Origin: Bacillus sp. PK3_68
GTDB taxonomy: Bacteria > Bacillota > Bacilli > Bacillales > Domibacillaceae
Length of the DNA stretch: 64,000 nt
NCBI RefSeq assembly: GCF_003600835.1
Contig: NZ_NQYC01000001.1
Location: 3,557,001 to 3,621,000 of the forward strand
Reading direction: 5' to 3'
In this document: piece after piece, positions 8,767-17,856 of the stretch
Position numbering within the stretch: the first letter of the stretch is position 1
Layout of the letters: the number at the start of each line of letters is the position of its first letter
Made by a program: the position numbers and the translations under genes
The notes under the pieces: model-generated
Told to the model about the DNA's origin: nothing
What the model saw: the letters and a program-made list of their open reading frames with translations, nothing else
The model's database searches: none

Positions 8767-9756
8767 ATGCTGTTTATTGATAATAAAGGAATTAACGACC
8801 CGCGGGTGAACCTAGCGATTGAGGAGTATGCAGTAAAATATTTGGATATCAACGAATCCTACTTGCTTTTTTACATTAATGAACCGTCCATTATTATTGG
8901 GAAAAATCAAAATACAATTGAGGAAATTAATATTGATTATGTAGAAGAAAAAAATATTCATGTTGTCCGCCGTTTATCAGGTGGAGGCGCCGTTTATCAT
9001 GACTTGGGCAATTTGAACTTCAGTTTCATTACCAAAGATGATGGAGACAGTTTCCATAATTTCAAAAAGTTCACTGAGCCTGTCGTTACTGCGCTTCATA
9101 AGTTAGGCATTCAGGCAGAAATGAGCGGAAGAAATGATATTCTTGCCAACGGATTAAAAATATCCGGCAATGCACAGTTTTCTACAAAAGGAAGAATGTT
9201 CAGCCATGGAACCTTAATGTTTCAAACGAACATGGATGAAGTAGTGGCAGCATTAAAAGTGAGAAAAGATAAGATCGAATCAAAAGGAATTAAGTCAATT
9301 CGCAGCAGAGTGACAAATATCGCTGATTTATTGGAAGAAAAGATAACAATTGAAGAGTTCCGGCAATTTTTATTAAAAAATATTTTTGAGGGAGAGAGTC
9401 ATATTCCTGAATATCGTCTCGATGAAAAAGACTGGCGAATCATTGAAGGAATCTCGCAGGAACGTTATAAAAATTGGGATTGGAATTATGGAAAATCCCC
9501 AGCGTTTAACATTCAGCGTTCTCACCGCTTCCCAGTGGGTTTAATTGATATTCGGCTCGATGTGAAAAATGGTCTTATCAAAAACTGCAAAATATTCGGC
9601 GACTTTTTTGGAGTGGGCGATATAGAAGAGATCGAGAATGGACTTCAAGGGATTAGATATGACAAAAATGCGATTAAAGAGGCGTTAGATTCGATTGATG
9701 TACCGCGCTATTTTGGAAAAGTAACAAAAGAAGAAATTGTAGATTTACTATATTGA
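8767..9756 (+). CDS. lplJ: Lipoate--protein ligase LplJ
   Basis: Activates free lipoate with ATP and attaches it to lipoyl domains (GcvH and 2-oxoacid dehydrogenase E2 subunits). The 329-residue protein has the family motifs RRLSGGGAVYHDLGNLNFSF (about residues 70-89) and GRNDILANGLKISGNAQ, including the lipoyl-site Lys, and a C-terminal accessory domain. The ATG at 8767 follows GGAGG. It is downstream of yhfI and closed by its own terminator. Confidence 0.95.
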   Translation: MLFIDNKGINDPRVNLAIEEYAVKYLDINESYLLFYINEPSIIIGKNQNTIEEINIDYVEEKNIHVVRRLSGGGAVYHDLGNLNFSFITKDDGDSFHNFKKFTEPVVTALHKLGIQAEMSGRNDILANGLKISGNAQFSTKGRMFSHGTLMFQTNMDEVVAALKVRKDKIESKGIKSIRSRVTNIADLLEEKITIEEFRQFLLKNIFEGESHIPEYRLDEKDWRIIEGISQERYKNWDWNYGKSPAFNIQRSHRFPVGLIDIRLDVKNGLIKNCKIFGDFFGVGDIEEIENGLQGIRYDKNAIKEALDSIDVPRYFGKVTKEEIVDLLY

Positions 9757-9763
9757 TGTTTCC

Positions 9764-9800
9764 GAAAACTGCCAATTAAAAAAGGCAGTTTTCTCTTTTC
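9764..9800 (+). terminator. Terminator after lplJ
   Basis: GAAAACTGCC/GGCAGTTTTC stem (10 bp) followed by TCTTTTCTT. Confidence 0.85.
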
Positions 9801-9829
9801 TTGCAGGCTGGAAAAAATTGAATTATAAT
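9801..9829 (+). promoter_or_regulatory. Predicted sigma-A promoter of lcfB
   Basis: TTGCAG (9801-9806), 17-base spacer, TATAAT (9824-9829). The predicted start lies about 12-15 bases before the FadR box. Confidence 0.7.
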
Positions 9830-9848
9830 AAATATTGAAAATTCAAAT

Positions 9849-9868
9849 ATGAATGACTATTCATTCAT
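9849..9868 (+). promoter_or_regulatory. FadR operator
   Basis: TGAATGACTATTCATTCA (9850-9867), flanked by A and T, matches the B. subtilis FadR consensus WTGAATGAMTANTCATTCAW at every position. It sits in the leader just downstream of the promoter. FadR represses fatty-acid degradation genes, and long-chain acyl-CoA releases it. Confidence 0.9.
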
Positions 9869-9890
9869 ATTCTCAAAGGGAGAGGATGAA

Positions 9891-11444
9891 ATGAATCTTT
9901 CAACAGCATTAGAACATGCTGCTGCCAAACAAGGGGGAAAAGTGGCGTATCATTTTCTTGATCAGACTGCTACATATGAAGAGTTAAACATGGCAGTTCA
10001 CAGATTTGCATCCGGTTTGAAAGCATTAGGCATTGAGCAAGGGGATCATCTCGCATTAATTACGGGTAACTCGCCGCAGTTTATTATCTCCCTTTATGGA
10101 GCATTGCGGGCAGGGGCAACAGTCATACCTATTAATCCTCTATATTCACCAGAGGAAATCAGCTATATCGTTCAAAACGCTGATGCTAAAGCTGTTATTT
10201 TATTGGATATTTTAGTGCCGCTTGCTAACAAGATTGACCAAACTTTGCCTTTTGTCGAGCATTATATCGTTTGTGAAATGAACGAGGAACGGACAAAAGA
10301 AAAACAGCCTGAGGAATTTTCGATTTACAAGAAAATGAAAACGTTTTCTAAAGTGATGGATATAGGCCTTCAGCCCTTTCATCCACCTGCTGTTTCAGAA
10401 GATGATACAGCGGTTATTCTCTATACATCTGGTACTACAGGCAAGCCAAAGGGTGCCATGTTAAGTCATAAAAATTTATATTCTAACGCTCGTGACATTG
10501 GTTCTTATTTGCAATTCAGTGAAAAAGACAGAATCATTACTGTCTTGCCAATGTTTCATGTTTTTTGTTTAAGCGTTTGTCTGAATGCACCACTGATTAG
10601 TGGAGCCACCATGATCATCTTTCCAAAATTCAGCCCCAAAGAAATATTCGCACAGGCAAAGCAACATCAGGCAACAGTTTTTGCCGGTGTTCCGACGATG
10701 TATAACTTCCTCTATCAATCGGGTGAGGGACATTCAGAGGACTTTGCTTCCTTGCGTTTATGTATTTCAGGCGGTTCTTCCATGCCGGTTGCCTTACTTG
10801 AAAATTTCGAGAAAAAGTTCAATGTGAAAATATCTGAGGGATACGGCCTGTCAGAGGCAAGTCCTGTAACAACATTTAATCCGCTGGATCGGCCGAGAAA
10901 AGCCGGCTCTATTGGCTGTTCAATCATGAATGTGGAGAATAAAATAGTAAATGAAATGGGAGAAGAATTACCAGCTGGCGAAGTAGGCGAATTAGTCGTT
11001 CGAGGACCAAATGTAATGAAAGGTTATTACAAGCATCCTGAAGATACATCTGCTGCGATTAAAGATGGCTGGCTATATACAGGAGATTTGGCCAGACGAG
11101 ATGAGGAAGGCTATTTTTATATTGTTGACCGTAAAAAGGATTTAATTATTGTAGGCGGTTATAATGTGTACCCGCGTGAAGTAGAAGAAGTGTTATATAA
11201 TCATCCTGATGTGGTTGAAGCAGCGGTGCTTGGTGTGCCAGATCCGAATTATGGGGAAGCAGTACTTGCCTTTGTGGTTCCAAAAAACAAGGAGCTGAAC
11301 AAAGAAAATTTAATGGATTACTGTCGCCGTCGTTTGGCCGATTACAAGCTGCCGCAGCAAATCGAATTTTTGGAAGAGCTTCCTAAAAATACGACAGGAA
11401 AAATATTAAGAAGAGCGTTGAAAAAGCAAGTGCTGCAAAATTGA
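9891..11444 (+). CDS. lcfB: Long-chain fatty acid--CoA ligase
   Basis: Activates fatty acids to acyl-CoA for beta-oxidation. The 517-residue ANL-superfamily enzyme has the AMP-binding P-loop [13 protein letters not shown], the motif [17 protein letters not shown], and the C-terminal catalytic Lys in [10 protein letters not shown]. The ATG at 9891 follows GGGAGAGG; an earlier in-frame ATG at 9849 lies inside the FadR operator and is rejected. A single-gene unit with its own promoter, operator and terminator. Confidence 0.94.
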   Translation: MNLSTALEHAAAKQGGKVAYHFLDQTATYEELNMAVHRFASGLKALGIEQGDHLALITGNSPQFIISLYGALRAGATVIPINPLYSPEEISYIVQNADAKAVILLDILVPLANKIDQTLPFVEHYIVCEMNEERTKEKQPEEFSIYKKMKTFSKVMDIGLQPFHPPAVSEDDTAVILYTSGTTGKPKGAMLSHKNLYSNARDIGSYLQFSEKDRIITVLPMFHVFCLSVCLNAPLISGATMIIFPKFSPKEIFAQAKQHQATVFAGVPTMYNFLYQSGEGHSEDFASLRLCISGGSSMPVALLENFEKKFNVKISEGYGLSEASPVTTFNPLDRPRKAGSIGCSIMNVENKIVNEMGEELPAGEVGELVVRGPNVMKGYYKHPEDTSAAIKDGWLYTGDLARRDEEGYFYIVDRKKDLIIVGGYNVYPREVEEVLYNHPDVVEAAVLGVPDPNYGEAVLAFVVPKNKELNKENLMDYCRRRLADYKLPQQIEFLEELPKNTTGKILRRALKKQVLQN

Positions 11445-11460
11445 ACCATTGGAAGATCAG

Positions 11461-11507
11461 AACTGCCTGAAAGAGCATGCGTCAGTCGCTTTTAGGCAGT
11501 TTTTGTT
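11461..11507 (+). terminator. Terminator after lcfB
   Basis: AACTGCCTGAAAG pairs with CTTTTAGGCAGTT (13 bp, one G-T pair) and is followed by TTTTG. The next 200 bases before yhfN hold no convincing gene. Confidence 0.85.
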
Positions 11508-11718
11508 ATATTTAAAGCACGGATGGCGAAAAAAGATGAATGGGCTGATTGGGTGAAAGAATGAATAAGATTACATGCTTGTGGACAAAGTGCTAGAATA
11601 ATCTCTCATTTGCCCCCAGTTAATAAACAGCTTGGGTGAACAATTCTGTTTTTCTGTTCTAACTGGACAGCTTGTATATTAAATATAATAGAGGATACAG
11701 AAAGGAGTGAGGCGGGCA

Positions 11719-13035
11719 TTGAAAAAGTGGGCTGTATTAGCTTTACTTGGGTATGGTCTGTTTGCGTTGGCCATTTATTATTATCTATATGGAATGGCCT
11801 CTGGACAACTTCCGGAGATTTATAAAGGGACAAGCGCCGACCCTTCTGCTTTCTTGAGCAAGGCAGAACAAGCTTTAGGAAAAGAATATTCAACAGTGAA
11901 GAACTTTTTATTTTTTCTCAGCGTCCCATATGAGTGGCTTGTTTATTTCTTTATCTTGATTTTCGGCCTTTCAAAGAAATTTGAAGAATGGTCCAAGCAA
12001 ACTGTACGTTTTTCATTTGGACAGACAGCTATTTACCTGTTTTACTTATCGGTGCTGACATTTTTGCTTGCATTTCCTTTCCAGTATATTGGTTACCACT
12101 TTTCAAAAGTTTACAAAATTTCGGCTCAAACATTTCCACAATGGATGAGAAATGAAATCATCGACTTTTGGGTTAGCTACGCCATTATGCTCATTCTTGT
12201 GTTTGTCCTGTACGCCTTAATGAAGAAATTCAAGAAAAAATGGTGGCTGGCTGCGTGGACATTGTTTGTGCCATTTACCATCTTTATGATGTATGTGCAG
12301 CCGGTAGTAATTGATCCGCTTTACAATGACTTTTACCCGTTAAAAGACAAGCAGTTGGAGGCAAAAATTTTGAACCTTGCGGATAAAGCAGCCATTCCAG
12401 CAGATCACGTATACGAAGTAAATAAGTCGAAAGAAACCAATACCCTGAACGCTTATGTTACCGGAATAGGGGGAAATGCCCGGATTGTCTTATGGGATAC
12501 CACGCTAAAGAAACTGGATGACAAAGAAGTTTTATTTGTGATGGCTCATGAAATGGCTCATTACGTAAAAAAACATATTTACATTGGGATCGGCAGCTAC
12601 CTGGTTTTTGCTTTTTTTGGATTTTGGCTTGCAGCCAAATGGATGGAGTGGGCGGTTAGAAAACATGGGGAGAAGCTGAAGATTAAGGAGTTGTCCCAGC
12701 TAAGGACCCTGCCTTTGTTTTTACTTGTGGTTTCGTTCATGGTATTTGCCTCGAGCCCTCTTTCGAATGCAATTTCCCGATTTGAAGAGCGGCAGGCTGA
12801 TGCTTATGCCATTGAAATGACTCGTGATAAAGAAGCCGCCATTAGCGCTTTTCAGAAGCTTGCCCGGGAAGGGCTGTCAGAAATAGAGCCTCCAGGGCTT
12901 GTGAAAATATTTAGGTATAGCCATCCAGCGATGGTTGAAAGACTTTATATGATAGAAACGTATCCGCTACCGGACCAAAAGGGAAAGAAAATGGAAGAGA
13001 GAAGCGGTGCAAGCGCTCAAAAAAGCCGGGACTGA
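11719..13035 (+). CDS. yhfN: Ste24-like M48 zinc metalloprotease YhfN
   Basis: Integral membrane M48 (CAAX protease/Ste24-type) peptidase of 438 residues. The zinc motif HEMAH is near residues 277-281, and the third ligand lies in the following FEERQADAYA segment. Several membrane helices precede and follow the motif. The TTG at 11719 is placed well behind AAAGGAGTGAGG, whereas the in-frame GTG at 11707 touches the binding site, so I prefer TTG. The substrate is unknown. Confidence 0.92.
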   Translation: MKKWAVLALLGYGLFALAIYYYLYGMASGQLPEIYKGTSADPSAFLSKAEQALGKEYSTVKNFLFFLSVPYEWLVYFFILIFGLSKKFEEWSKQTVRFSFGQTAIYLFYLSVLTFLLAFPFQYIGYHFSKVYKISAQTFPQWMRNEIIDFWVSYAIMLILVFVLYALMKKFKKKWWLAAWTLFVPFTIFMMYVQPVVIDPLYNDFYPLKDKQLEAKILNLADKAAIPADHVYEVNKSKETNTLNAYVTGIGGNARIVLWDTTLKKLDDKEVLFVMAHEMAHYVKKHIYIGIGSYLVFAFFGFWLAAKWMEWAVRKHGEKLKIKELSQLRTLPLFLLVVSFMVFASSPLSNAISRFEERQADAYAIEMTRDKEAAISAFQKLAREGLSEIEPPGLVKIFRYSHPAMVERLYMIETYPLPDQKGKKMEERSGASAQKSRD

Positions 13036-13040
13036 CCCAC

Positions 13041-13088
13041 AAATACATGGCGCCTCTTTACAAAGAGGTGCCATGTATTTGTTTTTCT
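13041..13088 (+). terminator. Terminator after yhfN
   Basis: Long stem AAATACATGGC.CCTCTTT/AAAGAGG.GCCATGTATTT followed by GTTTTTC. Confidence 0.9.
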
Positions 13089-13164
13089 TCGAATCAGCCT
13101 CCGATCCAGTGTCTTATCGACATAAGGGGAGTTTAATATTAAAGAGGATTAGCTTAGAGAAGGA

Positions 13165-13398
13165 TTAATTAGTTTTAAATTTTTCCTCTAATTCATTTAG
13201 CTGGGCTGATAATTCGATAAATAATTGACGGTTTCCTTCATCCAGGGACTGATCGATCGCTTTCATTAGCTTGTGTTTTTCCTGTTTAAACAAAATGTCA
13301 TTAAGCAAATTGTCAATGTAAGCAGCTGTTGCATTTTTTACTTGTTCACGCGGCATCGGGGACTTCATCATTTCGGCAAAATAATTGTTGTTTTCCAT
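13165..13398 (-). CDS. IDEAL-domain protein (YhzC-like)
   Basis: A 77-residue protein whose C-terminal half fits the IDEAL domain: a hydrophobic helix, then KAIDQSLDEGNRQLFIELSAQL with the I-D-x-A/S-L-D core. IDEAL proteins are small adaptors of unknown role in Bacillus. The start MENNNYF (13398) lies 6 bases behind GAGGTG; the longer frame to 13458 has no binding site. In B. subtilis yhzC lies beside comK; here no comK-like frame is seen on either side, and yhjE follows. Confidence 0.8.
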   Translation of the reverse strand: MENNNYFAEMMKSPMPREQVKNATAAYIDNLLNDILFKQEKHKLMKAIDQSLDEGNRQLFIELSAQLNELEEKFKTN

Positions 13399-13609
13399 TT
13401 TCATCACCTCAGATACCTTTTTCTTATTATATGTGATACCCCAAAAGTAATCAACCAAAACTTTTAAAATATTTAGAAAACTATTATTGAGATAATAGAA
13501 TAAATGTCTGCCTCTAAGTCTGTTTAAGACTCTTCAATTAAGGTTATACCTTTCATTGTGGTAAAATAAAAAAAATCGAACGTCAACGGATGTAAGGGGT
13601 ACACCAAAC

Positions 13610-14227
13610 ATGAATGTTACCAGCCTGAAAGAGTGGTTTACACTTGAAAATATAATGGATCTTATTCAAAAATATGAATCATTTGGGCCAATTCCTGGCT
13701 TTTTTCTTCCATTAATTGAAGCGTTTTTTCCTTTTTTGCCTCTTGTTGTTTTTGTCATGGCAAATGCTAGCGCCTTCGGATTATGGTGGGGATTTTTGCT
13801 GTCATGGGGAGGATCGGTTACCGGTGCCTTTCTTGTTTTTTTATTTATTCGGAATTATGGCCAGCGTAAGCTGCTCTCTTTTTTGCATAGACACCGCCAA
13901 GTGAGAAAATTAATGAATTGGGTAGACTGCCATGGTTTTGGACCCGTTTTTTTACTTTTATGTTTTCCGTTTACCCCTTCTGCTATTGTCAATATTGTCG
14001 CAGGATTATCCCATATCAGCGTCAGGCAGTATTTGTTGGCGGTAATGGCAGGAAAGGCCGTTATGATTTTTACTATTAGTTTTATTGGCTACGATTTTTT
14101 CTCATTGATCAAAGAGCCAGGGCGTACAGCTATTCTAGGTGTTGTCATTTTTGTTTTGTGGGCAGTTGGAAAACAAGTGGAGAGGCATTTGAATCAAAAG
14201 GAAGGAAGAGAAAGAGAAAGAGGTTAG
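13610..14227 (+). CDS. yhjE: TVP38/TMEM64 (DedA/VTT) membrane protein YhjE
   Basis: Integral membrane protein of 205 residues with five or six hydrophobic segments and the VTT-family motif around FPFTPSAIVNIVAGLSHISV. Related proteins act in lipid or small-molecule transport, but this member has no proven role. The ATG at 13610 follows AAGGGG. A single-gene unit with a hairpin terminator after it. Confidence 0.88.
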   Translation: MNVTSLKEWFTLENIMDLIQKYESFGPIPGFFLPLIEAFFPFLPLVVFVMANASAFGLWWGFLLSWGGSVTGAFLVFLFIRNYGQRKLLSFLHRHRQVRKLMNWVDCHGFGPVFLLLCFPFTPSAIVNIVAGLSHISVRQYLLAVMAGKAVMIFTISFIGYDFFSLIKEPGRTAILGVVIFVLWAVGKQVERHLNQKEGRERERG

Positions 14228-14258
14228 AAAGAGCGGCTAAACAGTCAGCTCTTTTTTT
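14228..14258 (+). terminator. Terminator after yhjE
   Basis: AAAGAGC-GGCT/AGTCA-GCTCTTT hairpin followed by a long T-run, directly after the stop codon. Confidence 0.8.
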
Positions 14259-14373
14259 GAGCTCTTTGCTTTTTAGTCAATGAAGGTGACAGAACGTATG
14301 ATCTGTATTAAGATAAAAGGATAAGCTATGCAGCTATAGGTAGAGTGTCTGGAACTTACTGGAGGGAAAGAAT

Positions 14374-17300
14374 GTGTCTGTCCAATTTATAATTGGCCGG
14401 TCAGGTACCGGCAAAACGAGACGAATGCTTGAAACAATAAAAGATAGAGTGAAAGAACAACCGATTGGTGATCCTATTATTTATCTTGTGCCGGAACAAA
14501 TGACTTTTTTATCAGAATACACATTAGCATCAGATCCGGAGCTTGGCGGGATCATTCGCGCTCAAGTTTACAGCTTTACGAGGCTTGCCTGGCGCGTGCT
14601 GCAGGAAACGGGAGGAATGAGCAGGCAGCATATTTCTTCTTCAGGTTTAAATATGCTCATTCGGAAAATTATTGAAGACAAAAAAGAGGAGTTAAAGATA
14701 TTTGCTGGGGCAGCTGGAAAAAATGGGTTTATCAGCCATGTGGAGAACATGCTCACGGAGTTTAAACGCTACTGTGTGACACCGGAGGAATTAGCCGAGA
14801 AGCAGGAAGAGCTTGAGAGAAGCGGAGGAGCAAAAGCGCTAACCGATAAGCTTCATGATTTGCAGACAATCTACAGTGATTTTGAAGAAGCGCTAATTGG
14901 CAAATATGTAGACTCGGAAGATTATTTACGCTTGCTTGGGGAAGCTGCAACTGTCTCTGACTATGTAAAAAAGGCAGAAATATATGTGGACGGCTTTCAT
15001 AGCTTTACTCCGCAGGAATATGCCGTATTACAGCAGCTAATGAAGCAGGCAAAAAAGGTAACTATTGCGTTAACAGTGGATGCTCCGTTTCGATCGGCGC
15101 CGCCAGAGGATACACATTTATTCCGCCTGACTGGTGATACATATGCCAGCGTGTATGAATTGGCAGTGACAAACGGCATTAAAGTGGAGAAAGATATTAT
15201 TTTAAAAGAAGGAGAACGGTATAAGGAGGAGAGCTTGAAACACTTGGAAGCCTACTTTGACCGTCGTCCGCCTGTTCCATTTAGACCATCTGATAATCTC
15301 TGTCTAATTAAGGCGGCAAGCAGAAGAGCAGAGGTGGAAGGAATAGCAAGAGAAATTCGCAAGCTTGCTCGTGAAGAAGGGGTGAGGTTCAAGCGAATGG
15401 CTGTCCTTGTTCGTAACGGCAAAGACTATCAGCAGCTGATAGAAACCGTGTTTCGAGATTATGAGATTCCATTTTTCATTGATCAGAAGCGTCCAATGAT
15501 GAACCATCCCCTCATTGAACTGATCCGTGCCACTGTGGAGACAATCAACAGCAATTGGCGGTATGAGTCTGTGTTCCGCGTAGTAAAAACGGATTTACTG
15601 TTCCCGAAAGATGAAAATTGGCAGGTGCTTCGCGAAAAGGCGGACCATCTTGAGAACTACGTACTTGCTTACGGAATCAAAGGAGAGCGCTGGGCAGAGA
15701 AGGAAAATTGGGGTTATCGCCGATTCAGAGGGCTTGAACAGATAAATAAGGTGCAAACGGATGAAGAAAGAGAAACAGAAGCTGAGTTAAATGAAGTAAG
15801 ACGACTTATTGCCGATCCCATTTCTCGTTTGTCCCGCAGGCTTAAGAAAGCGAAGACAGGTAGAGAATACGGGGAGGCGCTTTATCTGTATTTGGAAGAG
15901 CTCTATATCCCTGAGAAACTCGAAACGTTTAGTTTGGAAGCAGAAGAAGGGGGCGACCTCGTTACAGCGAGAGAACATAACCAGGCTTGGAACGCAGTCA
16001 TGGAAATGATTGATCAATATGTAGAGGTACTTGGCGAGGAAGAAATGACGTTGAAAAAGTTTTCTGCCATTATCGATGCGGGGCTAGAAGCAATGGAATT
16101 TGCCATCGTACCACCGGCTGCGGATCAAGTGACAGTAGCGAATCTAGAGCTTTCCCGTCTTAGTGATGTAGAGGCGGCTTTTATTCTCGGCGTAAATGAT
16201 GGTGTGTTGCCAGCAAGACAAATGGAAAGCGGGATTTTAGCAGATGAAGACCGGGAGCGCCTGCTTGCAGATGGAATGAAGCTTGCGCTCAGCAGCAGGC
16301 AAAGAATGCTTGATGAAGAGTTTACAGCTTACCGTGCATTTACTGTTTCAGCTAACCGTCTTTATATTTCTTACCCAATTGCAGATGATGAAGGGAAAAC
16401 ACTGCTGCCGTCCTTTTATATTAAAAGAATAAAAGAGTTATTCCCGACAATGAAGGAACGGCTGTTTGTTAATGAACCGTCTGAACTGAGCGAAGCGGAA
16501 CAGCTGCAATACGTCTGCCATCCTGATCCTACACTGTCTTATTTAGCTTCCCGTCTGCAATTGAAACGTCTTCATTATCCAATGTATGACTTTTGGTGGG
16601 ATGTGTATAACTTTTACATTGATCACCCCGGGCAGAAGGAAAAAGCGAAGCGGGTGCTGTCCAGCTTATTTTATAAAAATGATACAGAGCCGCTCGAAGA
16701 GACAACCAGCACAGAGTTGTATGGGGAAGAAATACTGGCCAGTGTGACAAGAATGGAAATGTTTAATAGCTGTCCATTCTCTCATTTTGCCCAGCACGGA
16801 CTAAAGCTTAGAGACCGGGAGATTTTCCGGCTGCAGGCACCGGATATCGGCAATTTGTTCCATGGAGCGTTAAAGTGGATTGCTGATGAAGTGGAAAGAC
16901 GGGGGTTAAAATGGTCTCAGCTGTCAAAAGAACAGTGCCGGAAGTTAGCCGGCGAAGCGGTAAAACAGCTGGCCCCACAATTGCAGAACCAAATTTTATT
17001 GAGCTCTAACCGTCACCTTTATTTAACCCGGAAGCTGGAACAAATTATTTGGAGGGCGTCTTATGCGCTGAGTGGACACGCAAAAGCGAGCGGATTCTCT
17101 CCTGTCGGTCTTGAACTTGGATTTGGCCCTGGAGAAAAGCTGCCGCCACTCGCATTCACGTTGAAAAATGGCACAAGAATGGCGCTCGCCGGACGTATTG
17201 ACCGGGTTGACCAGGCCAAAGGCGAGGATGGCATTTACTTAAGAGTCATCGATTATAAGTCAAGCGGACGCGATTTGGATCTAACGGAGGTCTACTACGG

Positions 17301-17853
17301 AATTGCCCTGCAGATGCTGACGTATTTGGATATTATTTGGACGTATTCTCCACAGCTTGTTGGGACTGAAGCCCATCCGGCAGGAGTGCTGTATTTTCAT
17401 GTGCATAATCCTTTCATTAGCAGTAAGAAGCTGCTGACTCTGGATGAAATTGAGCGTGAATTATTTAAGAGATTTAAAATGAATGGGCTGATTCTTGGAG
17501 AAGATGAGGCGCTCCAGCTTATGGATGCTGATTTAGGTGAAGGGGCATCTCCGATTATTCCCGTTGCTTTCACGAAAACAGGCAAGCTCGATAAAAGATT
17601 TTCAAAAACCGCTGATAGGAAAGCATTCGATGGCATGAGGCAGCACGTGCGTCAACTATATCAGCAATCAGGGGATGAGATCGTCAGTGGAGAAGTGAGT
17701 ATTGCCCCTTATCAATATAAAGAGAATACGCCATGTGGTTTCTGTTCATACCGTCCAGTTTGCCAATTCGATGAGGCGCTTGAAGAGAACAATTACCGGC
17801 TTATTCTACCTAAGAAAGATATTCTCGAAGATTTAAAGAAAGGAGGCCAATAA
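14374..17853 (+). CDS. addB: ATP-dependent helicase/nuclease subunit AddB
   Basis: Subunit of the AddAB helicase-nuclease, which resects double-strand breaks for recombination up to a Chi site. The 1159-residue protein has an N-terminal Walker A motif, GRSGTGKTR (residues 8-16), an inactive helicase-like core, a C-terminal RecB-type nuclease domain (RVIDYKSSGRDLDL), and the four cysteines of the 4Fe-4S staple: one in NSCPFSHF and three in PCGFCSYRPVC near the end. The start is GTG at 14374 behind GGAGGG. addA follows after 3 bases. Confidence 0.96.
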   Translation: MSVQFIIGRSGTGKTRRMLETIKDRVKEQPIGDPIIYLVPEQMTFLSEYTLASDPELGGIIRAQVYSFTRLAWRVLQETGGMSRQHISSSGLNMLIRKIIEDKKEELKIFAGAAGKNGFISHVENMLTEFKRYCVTPEELAEKQEELERSGGAKALTDKLHDLQTIYSDFEEALIGKYVDSEDYLRLLGEAATVSDYVKKAEIYVDGFHSFTPQEYAVLQQLMKQAKKVTIALTVDAPFRSAPPEDTHLFRLTGDTYASVYELAVTNGIKVEKDIILKEGERYKEESLKHLEAYFDRRPPVPFRPSDNLCLIKAASRRAEVEGIAREIRKLAREEGVRFKRMAVLVRNGKDYQQLIETVFRDYEIPFFIDQKRPMMNHPLIELIRATVETINSNWRYESVFRVVKTDLLFPKDENWQVLREKADHLENYVLAYGIKGERWAEKENWGYRRFRGLEQINKVQTDEERETEAELNEVRRLIADPISRLSRRLKKAKTGREYGEALYLYLEELYIPEKLETFSLEAEEGGDLVTAREHNQAWNAVMEMIDQYVEVLGEEEMTLKKFSAIIDAGLEAMEFAIVPPAADQVTVANLELSRLSDVEAAFILGVNDGVLPARQMESGILADEDRERLLADGMKLALSSRQRMLDEEFTAYRAFTVSANRLYISYPIADDEGKTLLPSFYIKRIKELFPTMKERLFVNEPSELSEAEQLQYVCHPDPTLSYLASRLQLKRLHYPMYDFWWDVYNFYIDHPGQKEKAKRVLSSLFYKNDTEPLEETTSTELYGEEILASVTRMEMFNSCPFSHFAQHGLKLRDREIFRLQAPDIGNLFHGALKWIADEVERRGLKWSQLSKEQCRKLAGEAVKQLAPQLQNQILLSSNRHLYLTRKLEQIIWRASYALSGHAKASGFSPVGLELGFGPGEKLPPLAFTLKNGTRMALAGRIDRVDQAKGEDGIYLRVIDYKSSGRDLDLTEVYYGIALQMLTYLDIIWTYSPQLVGTEAHPAGVLYFHVHNPFISSKKLLTLDEIERELFKRFKMNGLILGEDEALQLMDADLGEGASPIIPVAFTKTGKLDKRFSKTADRKAFDGMRQHVRQLYQQSGDEIVSGEVSIAPYQYKENTPCGFCSYRPVCQFDEALEENNYRLILPKKDILEDLKKGGQ

Positions 17854-17856
17854 AGT

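Noticed and set aside
11508-11700. Possible small gene between lcfB and yhfN
   Set aside because: Only a 13-codon frame with no ribosome binding site; probably just the yhfN promoter region.
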